A stretch of DNA of 64,000 nt from Roseiarcus sp963806935. GTDB lineage: Bacteria > Pseudomonadota > Alphaproteobacteria > Rhizobiales > Beijerinckiaceae. The notes under the pieces are model-generated. The model was not told the DNA's origin, made no database searches, and worked only from the letters and a program-made list of their open reading frames with translations. The DNA lies in assembly GCA_963806935.1 (NCBI GenBank), contig CAWEAT010000031.1, forward strand, positions 7,113-71,112, written 5' to 3'. Below, piece by piece: positions 8,772 to 18,752 of the stretch (the stretch's first letter is position 1; each line of letters opens with the position of its first letter). The translations under genes were made by a program, and so were the position numbers.

Positions 8772-9736
8772 TCACCCGGGCCGGGCGGCTTCCGCCGGCT
8801 TGCTCGCGTCCAACCGCTGCTTCAGATAGTCCGCGGCGAGGATCGGCGGATAACGGACCTGCTCTCCTCGGCGCACGCAGGACGGAATCGTCGCGACGAG
8901 CGCGTCCGGATTCGGGTCGTAGAAAAAAGCGATCGAGTACCGCTCCCTGGCGCTCCGGTTGACGACACGATGGGGAGTCGAAACGTAAATGTCGTTGGTC
9001 CATCGCATCAGGCAGTCCCCGATATTCACGATGAAAGCGCCTGGGACGACTGGCGCCTCGATCCATCGCCCATCGCGCGCGCGGACTTCGAGTCCGCCAA
9101 CGTCGTCGGTGGCGAGCAGCGTCAGATTGCCATAATCGGTGTGCGCGCCCGCGCCCGTCCGCGGCTCGGAGCCCTGGGGGGGCGCCGGGATAGTGCAAGC
9201 AGCCGCAGGGTCGCCATCGGGCGATCGAATTTGTCATCGAAGAAGCCGGGCTCAAGGCCAAGGTCGCAGGCAAATGCGCTATGCAGCCGGGCGCCGAGCG
9301 TCGCGCAGGCGTCATAATAGCCGAGAAGCGTCTCGCGGAAATTCGGCAGGCTCGGCCACGCGTTGAGGGAACGGAAGGGCCGTCCGGACAAAAGGTCGGG
9401 GTCGTCCGGCGCGATCTCCAGACCGACGTTGAAAGCCTCCTTCATGTCGGGTCCCCGCCCCGGATCGAGCGCTTCGTGCAACATCCCGGAATAGCCCCGA
9501 TTTCCGCCGATCCTCTCGATCGCCAGAGCCTGCCTTTCGGCCAGCGGCAGAGCGAAAAAGCGCCGGGACTGGTCGAACGCGCGAGCGATCAGATCGCCGT
9601 CGACGCCGTGATTGATGACATAGAAAAAGCCCACGTTCCGGCAGGCGGCGCCGGCTTCGGCCGCAATTCTGGTCAGCGAGTCCCGATCGCTCTCGCGCCA
9701 TGATGAGAGATCAAGGATCGGCAATGTGCGCTGCAT
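8772..9736 (-). pseudogene. 2OG-Fe(II) dioxygenase (isopenicillin-N-synthase family), two frameshifts
   Basis: Reading from 9736, the N-terminal DIOX_N half is clear: LPILDLSSWR, ACRNVGFFYVINHGV, RRFFALPL. Continuity needs two single-base removals. The first is in the AA at 9197-9198, giving the family signature LRLLHYP. The second is in the seven-base G tract at 9176-9182, giving GAGAHTDYGNLTLL. The last frame has the rest of the iron site and 2OG-binding part (DCLMRWTNDIYVSTPHR, RYSIAFFYDP) and ends at 8772. HxD...H is therefore intact apart from the shifts. Substrate is unknown; it lies beside an amidohydrolase in a ureide-type locus. Either an assembly error or a recent pseudogene. Confidence 0.85.
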
Positions 9737-9760
9737 GATCGGTCCTTAGGCCGCGAGCGG

Positions 9761-11204
9761 TCAGCAACAGCCAAGGCCGCCGCGATAGTGTGCGGCAACG
9801 GCCGGCTCCAAGTCGCCCCAGGCTTCGAAAAACGCCGCGCGCGACGGCATCTTCGCCCGGTATTGGCGACGCAGTTCGCCTTCTGCTGCGTTAAGATCAA
9901 CGCCGGTGAGCCGACCGTCTCGCACGATCTCCCGGCCTGCGACCACCAGGCGCGCCACATGGGCCGCGCTCGCGCGCGCAAAGACAAGATCGATCGGCTC
10001 CACGGCCAGAACGGCGTCGCGGTCGAGCGCGTCGAGATCGAGCACGAGAATGTCGGCGGGCGCCCCGACCGCAAGCGCGCCGGGACCAGGCGCGCCATTG
10101 GCGAACCGCCCATTGGCGACGATCGCCGAGAGCCATGCTCCTCGCTCAATTACGGTTTCGAAGCCCCATCCGCCGTGCAGGAAATGTCCGAGTCGCATTT
10201 CGCGCACGATGTCGTCGTCCTCGTCGAAGGCCGAGGCGTCGACGCCGAGGGTGACCCGGCAACCGCGCCTCAGCGCCTCGGAAATTGGCGCAATGCCGCT
10301 CTTGAGGTGAAGATTCGAGCTCGGGTTTGTGGCCATGACCGCGCCTGCGGCCGCGATCGCGTCGAGCTCGGCCGGCCTGGCGTATACGCAATGGGCGAGC
10401 GTCAGGCGCGGCGAGAGCAGTCCAAGCGTCTTCAGGCGCTCGACGACGCCCTTCCGGATAGGCGCGGTCGGCGAACGCGCGCTGGTATCGGGTCTCCAGC
10501 AAATGCATGTGCACCCGCCGCCCGGTGACGCGCGAAGCTTCGGCGATCCCCGCGAGGAGTTCGTCCGAACACCATTGGGCGCCGCTCGGCCCGAACTGGA
10601 CCGAAAAGAGATCGCTCTCCGTCTCGGCAGCAATCTCTTCGACGTTGGCGATCTGCTCTACGACCCCCGGCATCGAGGAAAGAAACTGCGTCTCGATCAC
10701 CGCGCGGGCATCGTCGGGCAGCTTCATCAGAACGCTGTCTTCGCCTTCATAGACCAGAGGGTTGCGATCGCGCATGAACACGGCGAACGTGACGCGCAGG
10801 CCGACATCCCGCGCGGCGCGCGCGACCTCCTTCGCCTCCTCGAGCGGCGCCATCGGCCCATGAAAGCGGGTGTAATGGGCCATCACCGAGCCCGCCCCGG
10901 CGCGCGCCGCGCGTCCGAAGGCGGCGAGCGCGCCGAGATAGGGGTCGATCGCGGGCATCGCGCCGAGCCGCAGCAGCCAGGCCTCGAGCGGTTTCCCAGC
11001 CGCGCCGAACGACGTCGGCGAGAGTGGGCGGGCGTGATCGTGCGCATTCACCAGCGCAGGCATCGCCAACAGGCGACGCTTGGGCAGATCGGCCGCGGGA
11101 CTGATTTCAGCGATGCGTCCGTCTCTGATCAACAGGTCGACCGGCGAACCTGCCGCACTTCCGTTGGTCGGCAATAGGACAACGCCGGAAAGCCGGTCGA
11201 TCAT
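9761..11204 (-). pseudogene. Metal-dependent amidohydrolase (TrzA/deaminase-like), one frameshift
   Basis: The N-terminal frame starts at 11204 and contains the metal ligands PALVNAHDHARP plus a TIM-barrel core up to RRVHMHLLETRYQRAF. The frame then shifts near 10449-10456, where one base too many separates AYPEG from VVERLKTLGLLS. The downstream part has the remaining ligands in LTLAHCVYARP and GVDASAFDEDDD and ends at 9761. Together they make about 480 residues, normal for cytosine-deaminase/atrazine-chlorohydrolase relatives. It probably hydrolyses or deaminates an N-heterocycle or ureide, given AtzE/AtzG next door. The exact substrate cannot be read from sequence. Confidence 0.82.
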
Positions 11205-11246
11205 TGCCTGAAGTCACCGGTGACAGTCTCAGCCATCTTCGCCACG

Positions 11247-12650
11247 TTACGGCAGTCTTGCGACCGGAGCGCGAACAACCCCGTCCTGCTCCAGCGCCGA
11301 TGCGACGCGGAGCGCGAGATCCTCGCGCCACGGCGCGGCGATGATCTGCACCCCGATCGGCAGCCTTTCGCCTTCAGCCCACACCGGCGCCGCGACCACC
11401 GGCAGGCCGATGAAGGAAATCGGCTGGGTGAACAGTCCGAGATTCGGGCGCACCAGCATTTCCCGGCCATCGAGCACGAACGTCCTCTGCCCCAGCCTCG
11501 GCGCCCGGCACGGGGTTGCCGGCGCAAGCAGGATATCGACATCGCGAAAAAGCGCCAGCGTCTCGGCTCTGAACCGGCGACGGAATTTTTGCGCCTGCGC
11601 GACCCAGGCGCCCGGAAGCATCGCCCCCGCGACCAAACGGTCGCGAACATCGGGATCGAAATCGTTAAGGCGCGTGCGCAGCCGCTCCAGATGGAGCGCG
11701 CCGCCTTCGACCATGCTGATCAGATAGGCGGCCGACCGCGCCTGCTCCGCGTCGGCAAGTTCGACGGTGCGGTCGGCTTCCAAAGCGCGGGCCACCGCGT
11801 CGACCGCGGCGATTGCCCCGGGCTCGGCGGAGCGGGCAAAATACCCGCCTAGTCGCGCAATACGAAGCCCTTTCGCGCCCTCTACGAGCGTTGGCGAAGC
11901 AGGCGCCGCCGGCCTATCGGCTTGCGCCGGGTCTGCCTCGTCTCGTCCGAGCATTGCGTCATAGGCGAGCGCGAGGTCGTCGACCGATCGCGCGAGCGGC
12001 CCCACGTGATCGAGACTGGCGACGAACGGGAATGCGCCGGCGCGCGACAGCCGGCCATAAGTCGGCTTGAGGCCGAACAATCCGCAGAGCGAACTCGGCA
12101 CGCGAATGGATCCGTTGGTGTCCGACCCCAGGGCGATCGGAACCAGGCCGCCGGCCACCGCCGCGGCCGACCCGCCCGACGATCCGCCGGTCATGTGCTC
12201 GAGATCATGCGGATTGCGTGACGGGCCGTCATGGGCATTCTCGCCCGTGAAGTCGTAGGCGTACTCGCCCATGTTGAGCGAACCAATCAGGACGCCGCCC
12301 GCCGCCTCGAGCCGGGCAATCACGGTCGCGTCGGCTGTGGCCGGCGCGCGATCGCGGTTGATCTTGGAGCCGGCGCGCGTCGGCAGGCCTTCGACGTCGA
12401 ACAGGTTCTTGACCGCAAACGGCGCCCCCGCGAGCGGTCCCAGGCTCGCCCCGCGCGCCCGGGCGGCATCGATCGCCTGGGCCTTGGCGAGCGCGCGGGC
12501 CGCCGTGACGTCGGTAAAGGCGCCGAGCGCCGCGTTGCGGGTCTTGATGCGGTTGAGGCTCTCCTGCGCGATCTCGCGCGCGCTCGCGGCGCCGGTCCGC
12601 ACCGCCTCGGCGATCGCTCGAGCAGATCCGTCCAGGAGCGCCGCCGTCAC
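11247..12650 (-). CDS. atzE: AtzE-type amidase (1-carboxybiuret hydrolase catalytic subunit)
   Basis: A 467-residue amidase-signature enzyme. The Ser-cisSer-Lys triad is seen in APFAVKNLFDVEG (Lys) and MTGGSSGGSAAAVAGG (both Ser), followed by GSDTNGSIRVPSS. Residue similarity, and especially the coupled small AtzG-type gene upstream, place it with AtzE rather than GatA. AtzE hydrolyses 1-carboxybiuret to 1,3-dicarboxyurea, preventing its decay to biuret. Its start overlaps the end of the atzG frame by 4 bases. With BiuH and AtzF in the same locus it supports degradation of a ureide chain to ammonia. Confidence 0.85.
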   Translation of the reverse strand: MTAALLDGSARAIAEAVRTGAASAREIAQESLNRIKTRNAALGAFTDVTAARALAKAQAIDAARARGASLGPLAGAPFAVKNLFDVEGLPTRAGSKINRDRAPATADATVIARLEAAGGVLIGSLNMGEYAYDFTGENAHDGPSRNPHDLEHMTGGSSGGSAAAVAGGLVPIALGSDTNGSIRVPSSLCGLFGLKPTYGRLSRAGAFPFVASLDHVGPLARSVDDLALAYDAMLGRDEADPAQADRPAAPASPTLVEGAKGLRIARLGGYFARSAEPGAIAAVDAVARALEADRTVELADAEQARSAAYLISMVEGGALHLERLRTRLNDFDPDVRDRLVAGAMLPGAWVAQAQKFRRRFRAETLALFRDVDILLAPATPCRAPRLGQRTFVLDGREMLVRPNLGLFTQPISFIGLPVVAAPVWAEGERLPIGVQIIAAPWREDLALRVASALEQDGVVRAPVARLP

Positions 12651-12835
12651 GGCGTGAATACCGGCGCGGGATCCTCCTGATCGTCGAGCGAGATCGAGAG
12701 AAGCTTCCCCGCCTGTTCGGCCGCGATGCGCAAATGCACGATCGTCCCGGCGCGGGATTCCGGCGTCTGGGTCAGCCCGAGCAACGGGGCCATCGCGTCG
12801 GCCAAAGCTTCGGGATCAAACAAATCCGGCGTCAC
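12647..12835 (-). CDS. atzG: AtzG-like small subunit (DUF4089)
   Basis: A 62-residue protein starting at GTG 12835. It has the pattern of DUF4089/AtzG: helix DPEALADAMAPLLGL, then RAGTIVHLRIAAEQAGKLLS and an acidic tail. AtzG folds like GatC and wraps the AtzE amidase, stabilising it. The stop overlaps the ATG of atzE, so translation is coupled and subunit stoichiometry is likely matched. Upstream, its GTG overlaps the TGA of a tiny frame. The call is firm because of both sequence pattern and position. Confidence 0.85.
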   Translation of the reverse strand: MTPDLFDPEALADAMAPLLGLTQTPESRAGTIVHLRIAAEQAGKLLSISLDDQEDPAPVFTP

Positions 12836-12903
12836 GCGGCCGCCTGGGTCAACGCGGCCATGTCGAGCATTGTCGCCTCGAGACCTGGGATAATGTTCGT
12901 CAT
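12832..12903 (-). CDS. Possible 23-residue peptide translationally coupled to atzG
   Basis: ATG at 12903 has a GAGG Shine-Dalgarno 9 bases upstream and encodes MTNIIPGLEATMLDMAALT followed by QAAA. Its TGA overlaps the GTG of atzG, the arrangement of coupled genes. The same frame extends upstream without a stop to 12960 (through GGYERPLIEDV) and would reach an ATG at 12984 but for a TGA at 12961-12963. It could be a leader peptide, the tail of a decayed gene, or chance. I do not recognise it. Confidence 0.3.
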   Translation of the reverse strand: MTNIIPGLEATMLDMAALTQAAA

Positions 12904-13065
12904 CGTCACGTCCTCGATCAGCGGGCGCTCATAGCCGCCTTCGACATCATTGTCGAGCGGTCAGCCAACTTGCGGCGGCTTCATGACGGCGAGTCCACAG
13001 CGACGACGGCCGAAAGCGGGAATGAAGCCAAGGCGGACCGCTTAGCGGCGGCTACGATCATTTCG

Positions 13066-14602
13066 TCAATGACCCGCCATGTGGCGGCCGATCGTGGTCC
13101 GGTCCGCGCCCGCTCCCTCGGTGAGATAGGCGACCTTCCCGCCCGACATGACGGCGATGCGGTCGGAGAGCTCGAGAATTTCGTCGAGATCCTCAGACAC
13201 CAGCAGGACCGCCGCGCCTCGATTGCGCTGCTCCATGATCTGGGCGCGAATGTCGGCGACCGAGGCGAAATCGAGGCCGAAGCACGGATTGGCGACGATC
13301 AGAACGTCGACGTCTTCCGAGAGCTCACGCGCCAGCACCGCGCGCTGCACGTTGCCGCCCGACAGGTCGCGGATTTGCGTTTCGGTCGAAGGCGTTTTCA
13401 CGTTGTAGCGGTCGATGAGATCGCGCGCCTTGGCTCGCATCGGCTCGCCCGAGAGCCAGAATCCGAGCCGCGACATCGGCGCCTTGTCGAACCGTCGAAA
13501 CGCCATGTTCTCGGCGACCGACATGGTCGGCACCGTCGCGTTCTTCAGCGGCTCCTCCGGCAACCCGAAAATCTTGAACTTGTCGAAATGATCCCTGATC
13601 GGTTCGAAGTCCTGGTCATGGACCAGGATCTGCCCGAGTTTGATCGGCCGCTGCCCGGACAGCGCCTCCACCAGTTCGCTCTGCCCGTTGCCCGACACCC
13701 CGGCGATCCCGACGATCTCGCCCGCCTGGACCTTGAGATCGAAGCCCGCGACGGCGTCGCGCCCTTCGTCGTTCTCGGCGTAGAGACCGGCGATCTCGAG
13801 CGTCGTCCCGCTCTTCGGCGCGGCCGCGCGCGCCGCGGAAGGACGCACGACCGCATCGCCGATCATCATCGCCGCCATCTCGCGGGTTGAAACGGCGCCG
13901 ACCTTGCCGCCGCCGACGCGAGCGCCGCGCCGCAGCACCGTGAAGTCGTCGCAGAACGCCTCGACCTCGCGGAATTTGTGGCTGATCATCGCCACGGTGA
14001 TTTCACCGCGGTGCGCCATGTCGCGCAACAGCCCGAGAATTTCGTCCGCCTCACCCGGCGTCAGCACCGACGTCGGCTCATCGAGAATGAGAAAGCGCTG
14101 ATCAAGATAGAGCAGCTTGAGGATTTCAAGCTTCTGCTTTTCTCCCGCCGATAGGCTGGACACCGTCCTGATCGAGCGGCGCCCGGAACGGCATCCGGTC
14201 GAGGAAGCTTTCCAGAGCCTTTCGCTCCTTGCGCCAATCGATGAACGAGGGCGCGTCGGCGCGGCTGACGACAAGATTCTCCGCCGCGGTCAGCGCCGGC
14301 ACCAGCGTGAAATGCTGGTACACCATGCCGACGCCGAGCGCCTGCGCATCCTTGGGATTGCGGACAGCGACCTCGGTCCCATCAAGCATGAGCCGCCCCT
14401 TGTCGGGAATGTAGAAGCCCATGATGCACTTGACGAGCGTCGACTTTCCGGCGCCGTTCTCGCCGAGGAGCGCGTGAAACGAACCGGCCGGAACCTGGAT
14501 CGACACGTCCTGCAAGGCGCGCAACGCGCCGAACGACTTGCTCATGGCGATCGTTTCGAGCGACGGCGCGCGGGTCCCGGAAGTGGGGGCGGGAGCGGTC
14601 AT
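13066..14602 (-). pseudogene. ABC transporter ATPase with two NBDs (BMP/nucleoside-type), one frameshift
   Basis: The frame from ATG 14602 holds NBD1 with Walker A GENGAGKST, the Q-loop YQHF and part of the helical domain. Near 14168-14174 one extra base breaks the frame; removing it joins FRAPLD to RTVSSLSAGEKQKLEILK. The second part has the NBD1 signature, Walker B FLILDEPTSVL, then NBD2 with GVSGNGQSE in place of a canonical Walker A, LSGGNVQRA and an LIVANPC Walker B. The degenerate NBD2 is usual for this family. The start overlaps the biuH stop (ATGA). It would energise the two permeases at 15286-17342. Loss of function is likely only if the shift is real. Confidence 0.87.
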
Positions 14603-15276
14603 GGCAACGCCTCGATGAAGTCCGCCGAGCGGCCGACGGCGCCGAACACGCCGCCCTGCATCTTGACCATTTTGAGAGCGGCGAGATGATTGCCGTAGTC
14701 GGTCGCGGCGCAGCAGTCCTCGAGCAGCACGCATTCAAAGCCGCGGTCGTTGGCTTCGCGCATCGTCGTATGGACGCAGACGTCGGTCGTGATCCCGGTG
14801 AGGGCGATGTTGTCGATGCCGCGCGTGCGCAGCATCAGCTCGAGGTCGGTGGCGCAGAACGATCCCTTGCCCGGCTTGTCGATGATCGGCTCACCCGGGG
14901 AAGGCTTGAGTTCGTCGATGATCTCCCAGCCGCGCTCCCCGCGAACGAGCACCTTGCCGCAAGGCCCGGGGTCGCCGATGCCGGCGCCGATCCGCTGCGA
15001 CCGCCAGCGCTTGTTGGCGGGCAGGTCGGCAAGATCGGGTCGATGCCCCTCGCGGGTGTGGATGACGAGGTAGCCCTTCGACCGCGCCGCTTCGAGCAGC
15101 GCCCGGATCGGTTCGATCGGCGCGCGCGTCAACGATATGTCGTAACCCATCGCGTCGACATAGCCGCCCTTGCCGCAGAAATCGGTCTGCATGTCGATGA
15201 CGATGATGGCGGTGTTCTGCGGCCGCCAGTCGCCGTTATACGGCCAGGGATAGGGGTCGGCGTCAAACGTCGGCAA
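14599..15276 (-). CDS. biuH: Biuret amidohydrolase (isochorismatase-like cysteine hydrolase)
   Basis: The 225-residue protein closely follows rhizobial BiuH: DADPYPWPYNG, IVIDMQTDFCGKGGYVD, HTREGHRPDLADLPANKRW, IGAGIGDPGPCG. The catalytic triad is Asp in IDMQTD, Lys in DKPGKGSF and Cys in GITTDVCVHTTMREAN. The enzyme hydrolyses biuret to allophanate and ammonia. It is encoded between the ABC permeases and ATPase, each overlapping or within 10 bases, so biuret or a ureide precursor is probably the imported compound. Allophanate would be finished by AtzF at 18753. Confidence 0.9.
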   Translation of the reverse strand: MPTFDADPYPWPYNGDWRPQNTAIIVIDMQTDFCGKGGYVDAMGYDISLTRAPIEPIRALLEAARSKGYLVIHTREGHRPDLADLPANKRWRSQRIGAGIGDPGPCGKVLVRGERGWEIIDELKPSPGEPIIDKPGKGSFCATDLELMLRTRGIDNIALTGITTDVCVHTTMREANDRGFECVLLEDCCAATDYGNHLAALKMVKMQGGVFGAVGRSADFIEALP

Positions 15277-15285
15277 GGGATTGTC

Positions 15286-16203
15286 TCATTTCGCCATCGA
15301 CAATTCGCCCGGCATGTCGCGCGCCGAATGTTTGGCGCTCGAAGTCGCAATCATGATGCCGAGGGTGAGGATGTAAGGCGCGGCGTTGAAGAAATAATAG
15401 CCCTGGGTGATCCCGACCGACTGCAGCGACGGCCCGATCGCGCCCGCAGCCCCGAAGAGCAGCGCCGCGGCAATGCAGCGCAGCGGGTCCCAGCGGGCGA
15501 AGATGACCAGCGCCACGGCCATGAGGCCTTGTCCGGAGGACAGGCCCTGGTTCCAGGAGCCCGGATAGGAGAGGGACAGGAACGCGCCGCCGACCCCGGC
15601 CAGGAAGCCGCCGACCGTCGTCGTCATGAGGCGGACGAAGTTGACGGAAATCCCCATGGCGCGCGCGGCCGCGGCGCTGTCGCCGACCGTGCGGACGACC
15701 AGTCCCCACCGGGTGTTGCGCAGCGACCAGGCGATCAGGATCGCGAGCGCGATGCCGATGAAAAACAGCGGATTGACCTGGAGCGCGCTCTTCAGGTTGG
15801 CGTCGTCGGTCCAGAACCCCAGCGGGATCGAGCCGAGCCGAGGCGCGGTCGGCTGGATGTAGGGCTTGCCGAAGAAGAACGCGACGCCGACGCCGAACAG
15901 CATCATCGCGATGCCGACCGCGACGTCGTTGACCCGCGGCAGACCGCAGATCGAGCCGTGCATGGCGCCGAGAACCGAGCCTGCAATCCCTGCCGCGATA
16001 ACGCCGAGCCATGGATTGCCGGTGTGATAGGACGCGGCGTAGCCCACCATCGCGCCGAGCACCAGCGTGCCCTCGAGGCCGAGATTCACGCGACCGGATT
16101 TTTCGGTGAGACATTCGCCAAGGGCGACGAACATGAACGGCGTCGACACCCGGATCGCACCGCCGAGCATCGCGATGAGGACTGTGACGACGGCCTCGTT
16201 CAT
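15286..16203 (-). CDS. ABC transporter permease (BMP/nucleoside family, second subunit)
   Basis: A 305-residue integral membrane protein with the BPD_transp_2 signature GVNLGLEGTLVLGAM near the N-terminus (EKSGRVNLGLEG). The NVVRTVGDSAAAARAMGI-like loop is seen here as VVRTVGDSAAAARAMGIS, followed by YPGSWNQGLSSGQGLMAVAL. This is the NupQ/YufQ-type permease of transporters that use BMP lipoproteins. Its start overlaps the end of the other permease gene by four bases, and biuH follows 10 bases after its stop. It forms a heterodimeric channel with the 16200-17342 product. Confidence 0.9.
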   Translation of the reverse strand: MNEAVVTVLIAMLGGAIRVSTPFMFVALGECLTEKSGRVNLGLEGTLVLGAMVGYAASYHTGNPWLGVIAAGIAGSVLGAMHGSICGLPRVNDVAVGIAMMLFGVGVAFFFGKPYIQPTAPRLGSIPLGFWTDDANLKSALQVNPLFFIGIALAILIAWSLRNTRWGLVVRTVGDSAAAARAMGISVNFVRLMTTTVGGFLAGVGGAFLSLSYPGSWNQGLSSGQGLMAVALVIFARWDPLRCIAAALLFGAAGAIGPSLQSVGITQGYYFFNAAPYILTLGIMIATSSAKHSARDMPGELSMAK

Positions 16204-17342
16204 TTGCGGTCCTGTCCGCTTCCCGGCCGGAAGATGGCGAAACGCCCGTAGAGAGTTTCCGAAGTCAGAAGAACCACGAAGATCAAACCCTGCAACACCA
16301 GCACCGTTGCGTCGGGCAGATCCATCCGCCGCTGAATGAGGCCGCCCGAGGCGACGAGCCCGCCAAGCAGAATGGCGACCGCTGGGATGACGAGCGGGTT
16401 ATGGCGGGCAAGGAACGAAACAAGGATGCCGGTGAAGCCATAACCGGCGGCGAGCGACGCGTTCGCGCGGCCCTGGATCGCCGCCACTTCGAAGAATCCG
16501 GCGAGCCCCGCGCAGGCGCCCGCGATCGCCGTACAGGCGACGATCAGCTTCCCGACTGGCAGCCCCTGGGCAAGCGCTGCGCGAAAATTGCCCCCGGTCA
16601 CGCGCGCCGCAAACCCGAAGGTGGTGCGCGCCATGAGAAAATAGAGCGCAATGCACAGGATAATGCCGTAGGCGAATCCCCAGTGCACCTGGGTGCCGGG
16701 AATCTTGCCGACCATATAGGCGTCGCCGATCGGCATGGTCGACGGCTTGTTGGGATTCGAGAGGTCGCGCAGCGCCCCCTCGACGAAGAAGTTCATGATC
16801 GCGATGCCGATATAGGTCAAAAGAAGCGATGAAATCGTCTCGTTGACGCCGCGCGCATAGCGCAGGAATCCGCTGACGCCGACCCAGAAGGCGCCGACGA
16901 CCATCGCAAACACCGCCATGAGGATCAGCGCGACCATCGGGGGCGCGCGGCCGACCAGCGGAATGGCGAGCGCGCCGGCCGCGAATCCGCCGAGCACCAG
17001 GGCGCCCTCGCCGCCGATCATGATGAGTCCGATGCGGGCGGGAATGGCGACCGCGAGCGCGGTCAGGATCAAGGGCGCCGAGCGCTGCAGCGTATTCTGG
17101 AACGAGAACGCGGTGCCGAACCCGCCGCGCCAGACATAAGCGACGAAATCGGCCGGCGACTTGCCGATCGCGAGCAGAAAGACCGCGAACAGCGCCGCCG
17201 CGACCAGGAGCGCGAACAGCGGAATGACGAGATATTCCGAGTTGACCCGCAGCCGATCGGCAAAATCGGATCCGGCCGCGCGCGACTCGGCCGGATCGAC
17301 CATGGCGCGCGGCGCGCCGGTTGCCACAGGCGGATTCGACAC
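16200..17342 (-). CDS. ABC transporter permease (BMP/nucleoside family, first subunit)
   Basis: A 380-residue membrane protein of the NupP/YufP type. It has a long N-terminal helix, RSAPLILTALAVAIPARIGL, MIGGEGALVLGGFAAG, INETISSLLLTYI-like VNETISSLLLTYIGI, and AALAQGLPVGKL. The C-terminal region has GYGFTGILVSFLARHNPL. It partners with the shorter permease and the BMP binding protein encoded immediately upstream (20-base gap). In this locus the likely cargo is a nucleobase-derived ureide or biuret; nucleosides are the usual ligands of the family. Confidence 0.9.
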   Translation of the reverse strand: MSNPPVATGAPRAMVDPAESRAAGSDFADRLRVNSEYLVIPLFALLVAAALFAVFLLAIGKSPADFVAYVWRGGFGTAFSFQNTLQRSAPLILTALAVAIPARIGLIMIGGEGALVLGGFAAGALAIPLVGRAPPMVALILMAVFAMVVGAFWVGVSGFLRYARGVNETISSLLLTYIGIAIMNFFVEGALRDLSNPNKPSTMPIGDAYMVGKIPGTQVHWGFAYGIILCIALYFLMARTTFGFAARVTGGNFRAALAQGLPVGKLIVACTAIAGACAGLAGFFEVAAIQGRANASLAAGYGFTGILVSFLARHNPLVIPAVAILLGGLVASGGLIQRRMDLPDATVLVLQGLIFVVLLTSETLYGRFAIFRPGSGQDRK

Positions 17343-17362
17343 CGGCTCGTGTCCGCCGAGCT

Positions 17363-18478
17363 CTACGTCGTCGACCCGACGACGCCCTCCAGCAGATAGT
17401 CCATCTTGTCGAGGAACGGATCGAGGTTGTCGTAGGTCTTGTCGATCACGACCTTGCCTTTGTTATCCTTGAGCGGCCCGACATAGATCGGCTTCTTGGC
17501 TTTGAGGCCCTCGATCGCGGCGAGCGCAGCCTTTTGCCCCTCCGGCGTCGCGCCCGCTCCGAACGGCGTATTCTGGACAAAGTCCACTTCGTAGCCGCCA
17601 GCGGTGAAGTTTGGCAGCGTCTTGCCCTCGGCGAGGTCGGTGGCGTAGCCCTTGTAAATCGTGATCCACTTGTATTCGGCGCCGGTGATGAAGCCCTTCG
17701 GCGCCAGCGGCGCCTGGCTCGCATTGTGGCCGCACGTCTTCACGCCGCGCTTTTCGCCGGTCTCGATGACGACCTTCGGTCCATCGACATGGCAGGTGAT
17801 GACGTCGCAGCCGGCGTCCACCAAAGCGTTCGCGGCCTCGGCTTCGCGGACCGGCAGCGACCAGTCGCCGGTGAAGATCACCTGCACCGTCGCATTGGGA
17901 TTGACCGAACGCGCGCCGAGCAGGACCGAGTTGATGTTGCTGAGCACGCTCGCGATCGGTTTCGCCGCGACGAACCCGATCTTGTTGGCCTTGGTCGAAA
18001 GACCGGCGGCGACCCCGTTCACGTAGTGGGCCTGATTGAGATAGCCGAAATAGGAGCCGGCGTTCTTCGGATCCTTGTCCTTGTTCCAGAGCGGCGCCGC
18101 GTGGCGGAACTGGACGTCCGGATATTTCTTCGCCAGGTCGACGACGAACGGCGTATAGTAACCGAAGGACGTCGCCAGAATGAGACCGGCGCCGTCGAGA
18201 TTGATCATCGATTCCATCGACTTCGAAACAGCATCGGTTTCCGGGACGTTCTCTTCCTCGACAACCTTGACCCCCGGCACCTCCTTCAGCGACTTGATTG
18301 CGACCGCGTGAGCCTGGTTCCAGCCAAAATCGTCGCGCGCGCCGACATAGACGATCCCAACCGTCAGGTCGGCGGCGGCGAAAGCGCGCTGGAGCGCGCC
18401 AAGATCAAGCGCTGCTCCTGCCGCGCCCAGCGCGGCGGACTTGAGGAGAGTGCGCCGAGAAAAACCCGTTCCTGACAT
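17363..18478 (-). CDS. BMP family ABC transporter substrate-binding protein
   Basis: The 371-residue product begins with a twin-arginine signal (GFSRRTLLKSAALGAAGAAL), so it is probably exported folded. The mature part is a BMP/Med fold: VGIVYVGARDDFGWNQAHAV, GLILATSFGY, YFGYLNQAHYVNGVAAGL, and HVDGPKVVIETGEKRG. The aromatic/acidic ligand-pocket positions are of the nucleoside or ureide type. It is the first gene of the minus-strand transporter operon and faces atzF across a 274-base divergent promoter region. Confidence 0.92.
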   Translation of the reverse strand: MSGTGFSRRTLLKSAALGAAGAALDLGALQRAFAAADLTVGIVYVGARDDFGWNQAHAVAIKSLKEVPGVKVVEEENVPETDAVSKSMESMINLDGAGLILATSFGYYTPFVVDLAKKYPDVQFRHAAPLWNKDKDPKNAGSYFGYLNQAHYVNGVAAGLSTKANKIGFVAAKPIASVLSNINSVLLGARSVNPNATVQVIFTGDWSLPVREAEAANALVDAGCDVITCHVDGPKVVIETGEKRGVKTCGHNASQAPLAPKGFITGAEYKWITIYKGYATDLAEGKTLPNFTAGGYEVDFVQNTPFGAGATPEGQKAALAAIEGLKAKKPIYVGPLKDNKGKVVIDKTYDNLDPFLDKMDYLLEGVVGSTT

Positions 18479-18752
18479 TACTGACGTCCTTATGCTCTAG
18501 GCTTACGCGGAAGCCGCGCCAAATCCCCGAGCCTCGCTTTTTGCAAACTCCGTGCCGCCCGGTCCTCCTTGACCTCACTGGGGTTTAACGCCTCATCTTT
18601 TGGCGCGGCGCCCGATTGTTGAGCGTGCGCGCCTAGCTTTTCCGCCGCGCCTGGGTCTGGCTCAGGCAATTGCCACGACGCTGAATTTGCCCGGCTCTTG
18701 CTTTCGTTGGATGCTGACCGCTACGACGCCGCTGGCAAGGGACTGGAACGGC
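18479..18752. promoter_or_regulatory. Divergent promoter region between the BMP operon and atzF
   Basis: This 274-base stretch separates two genes read outward, the transporter operon and allophanate hydrolase. It should carry both promoters and any shared operator. A T-rich patch lies near 18536-18545. The atzF frame is open upstream of its ATG, but the extra residues have no family similarity. No clear palindrome was found by eye. Confidence 0.4.
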
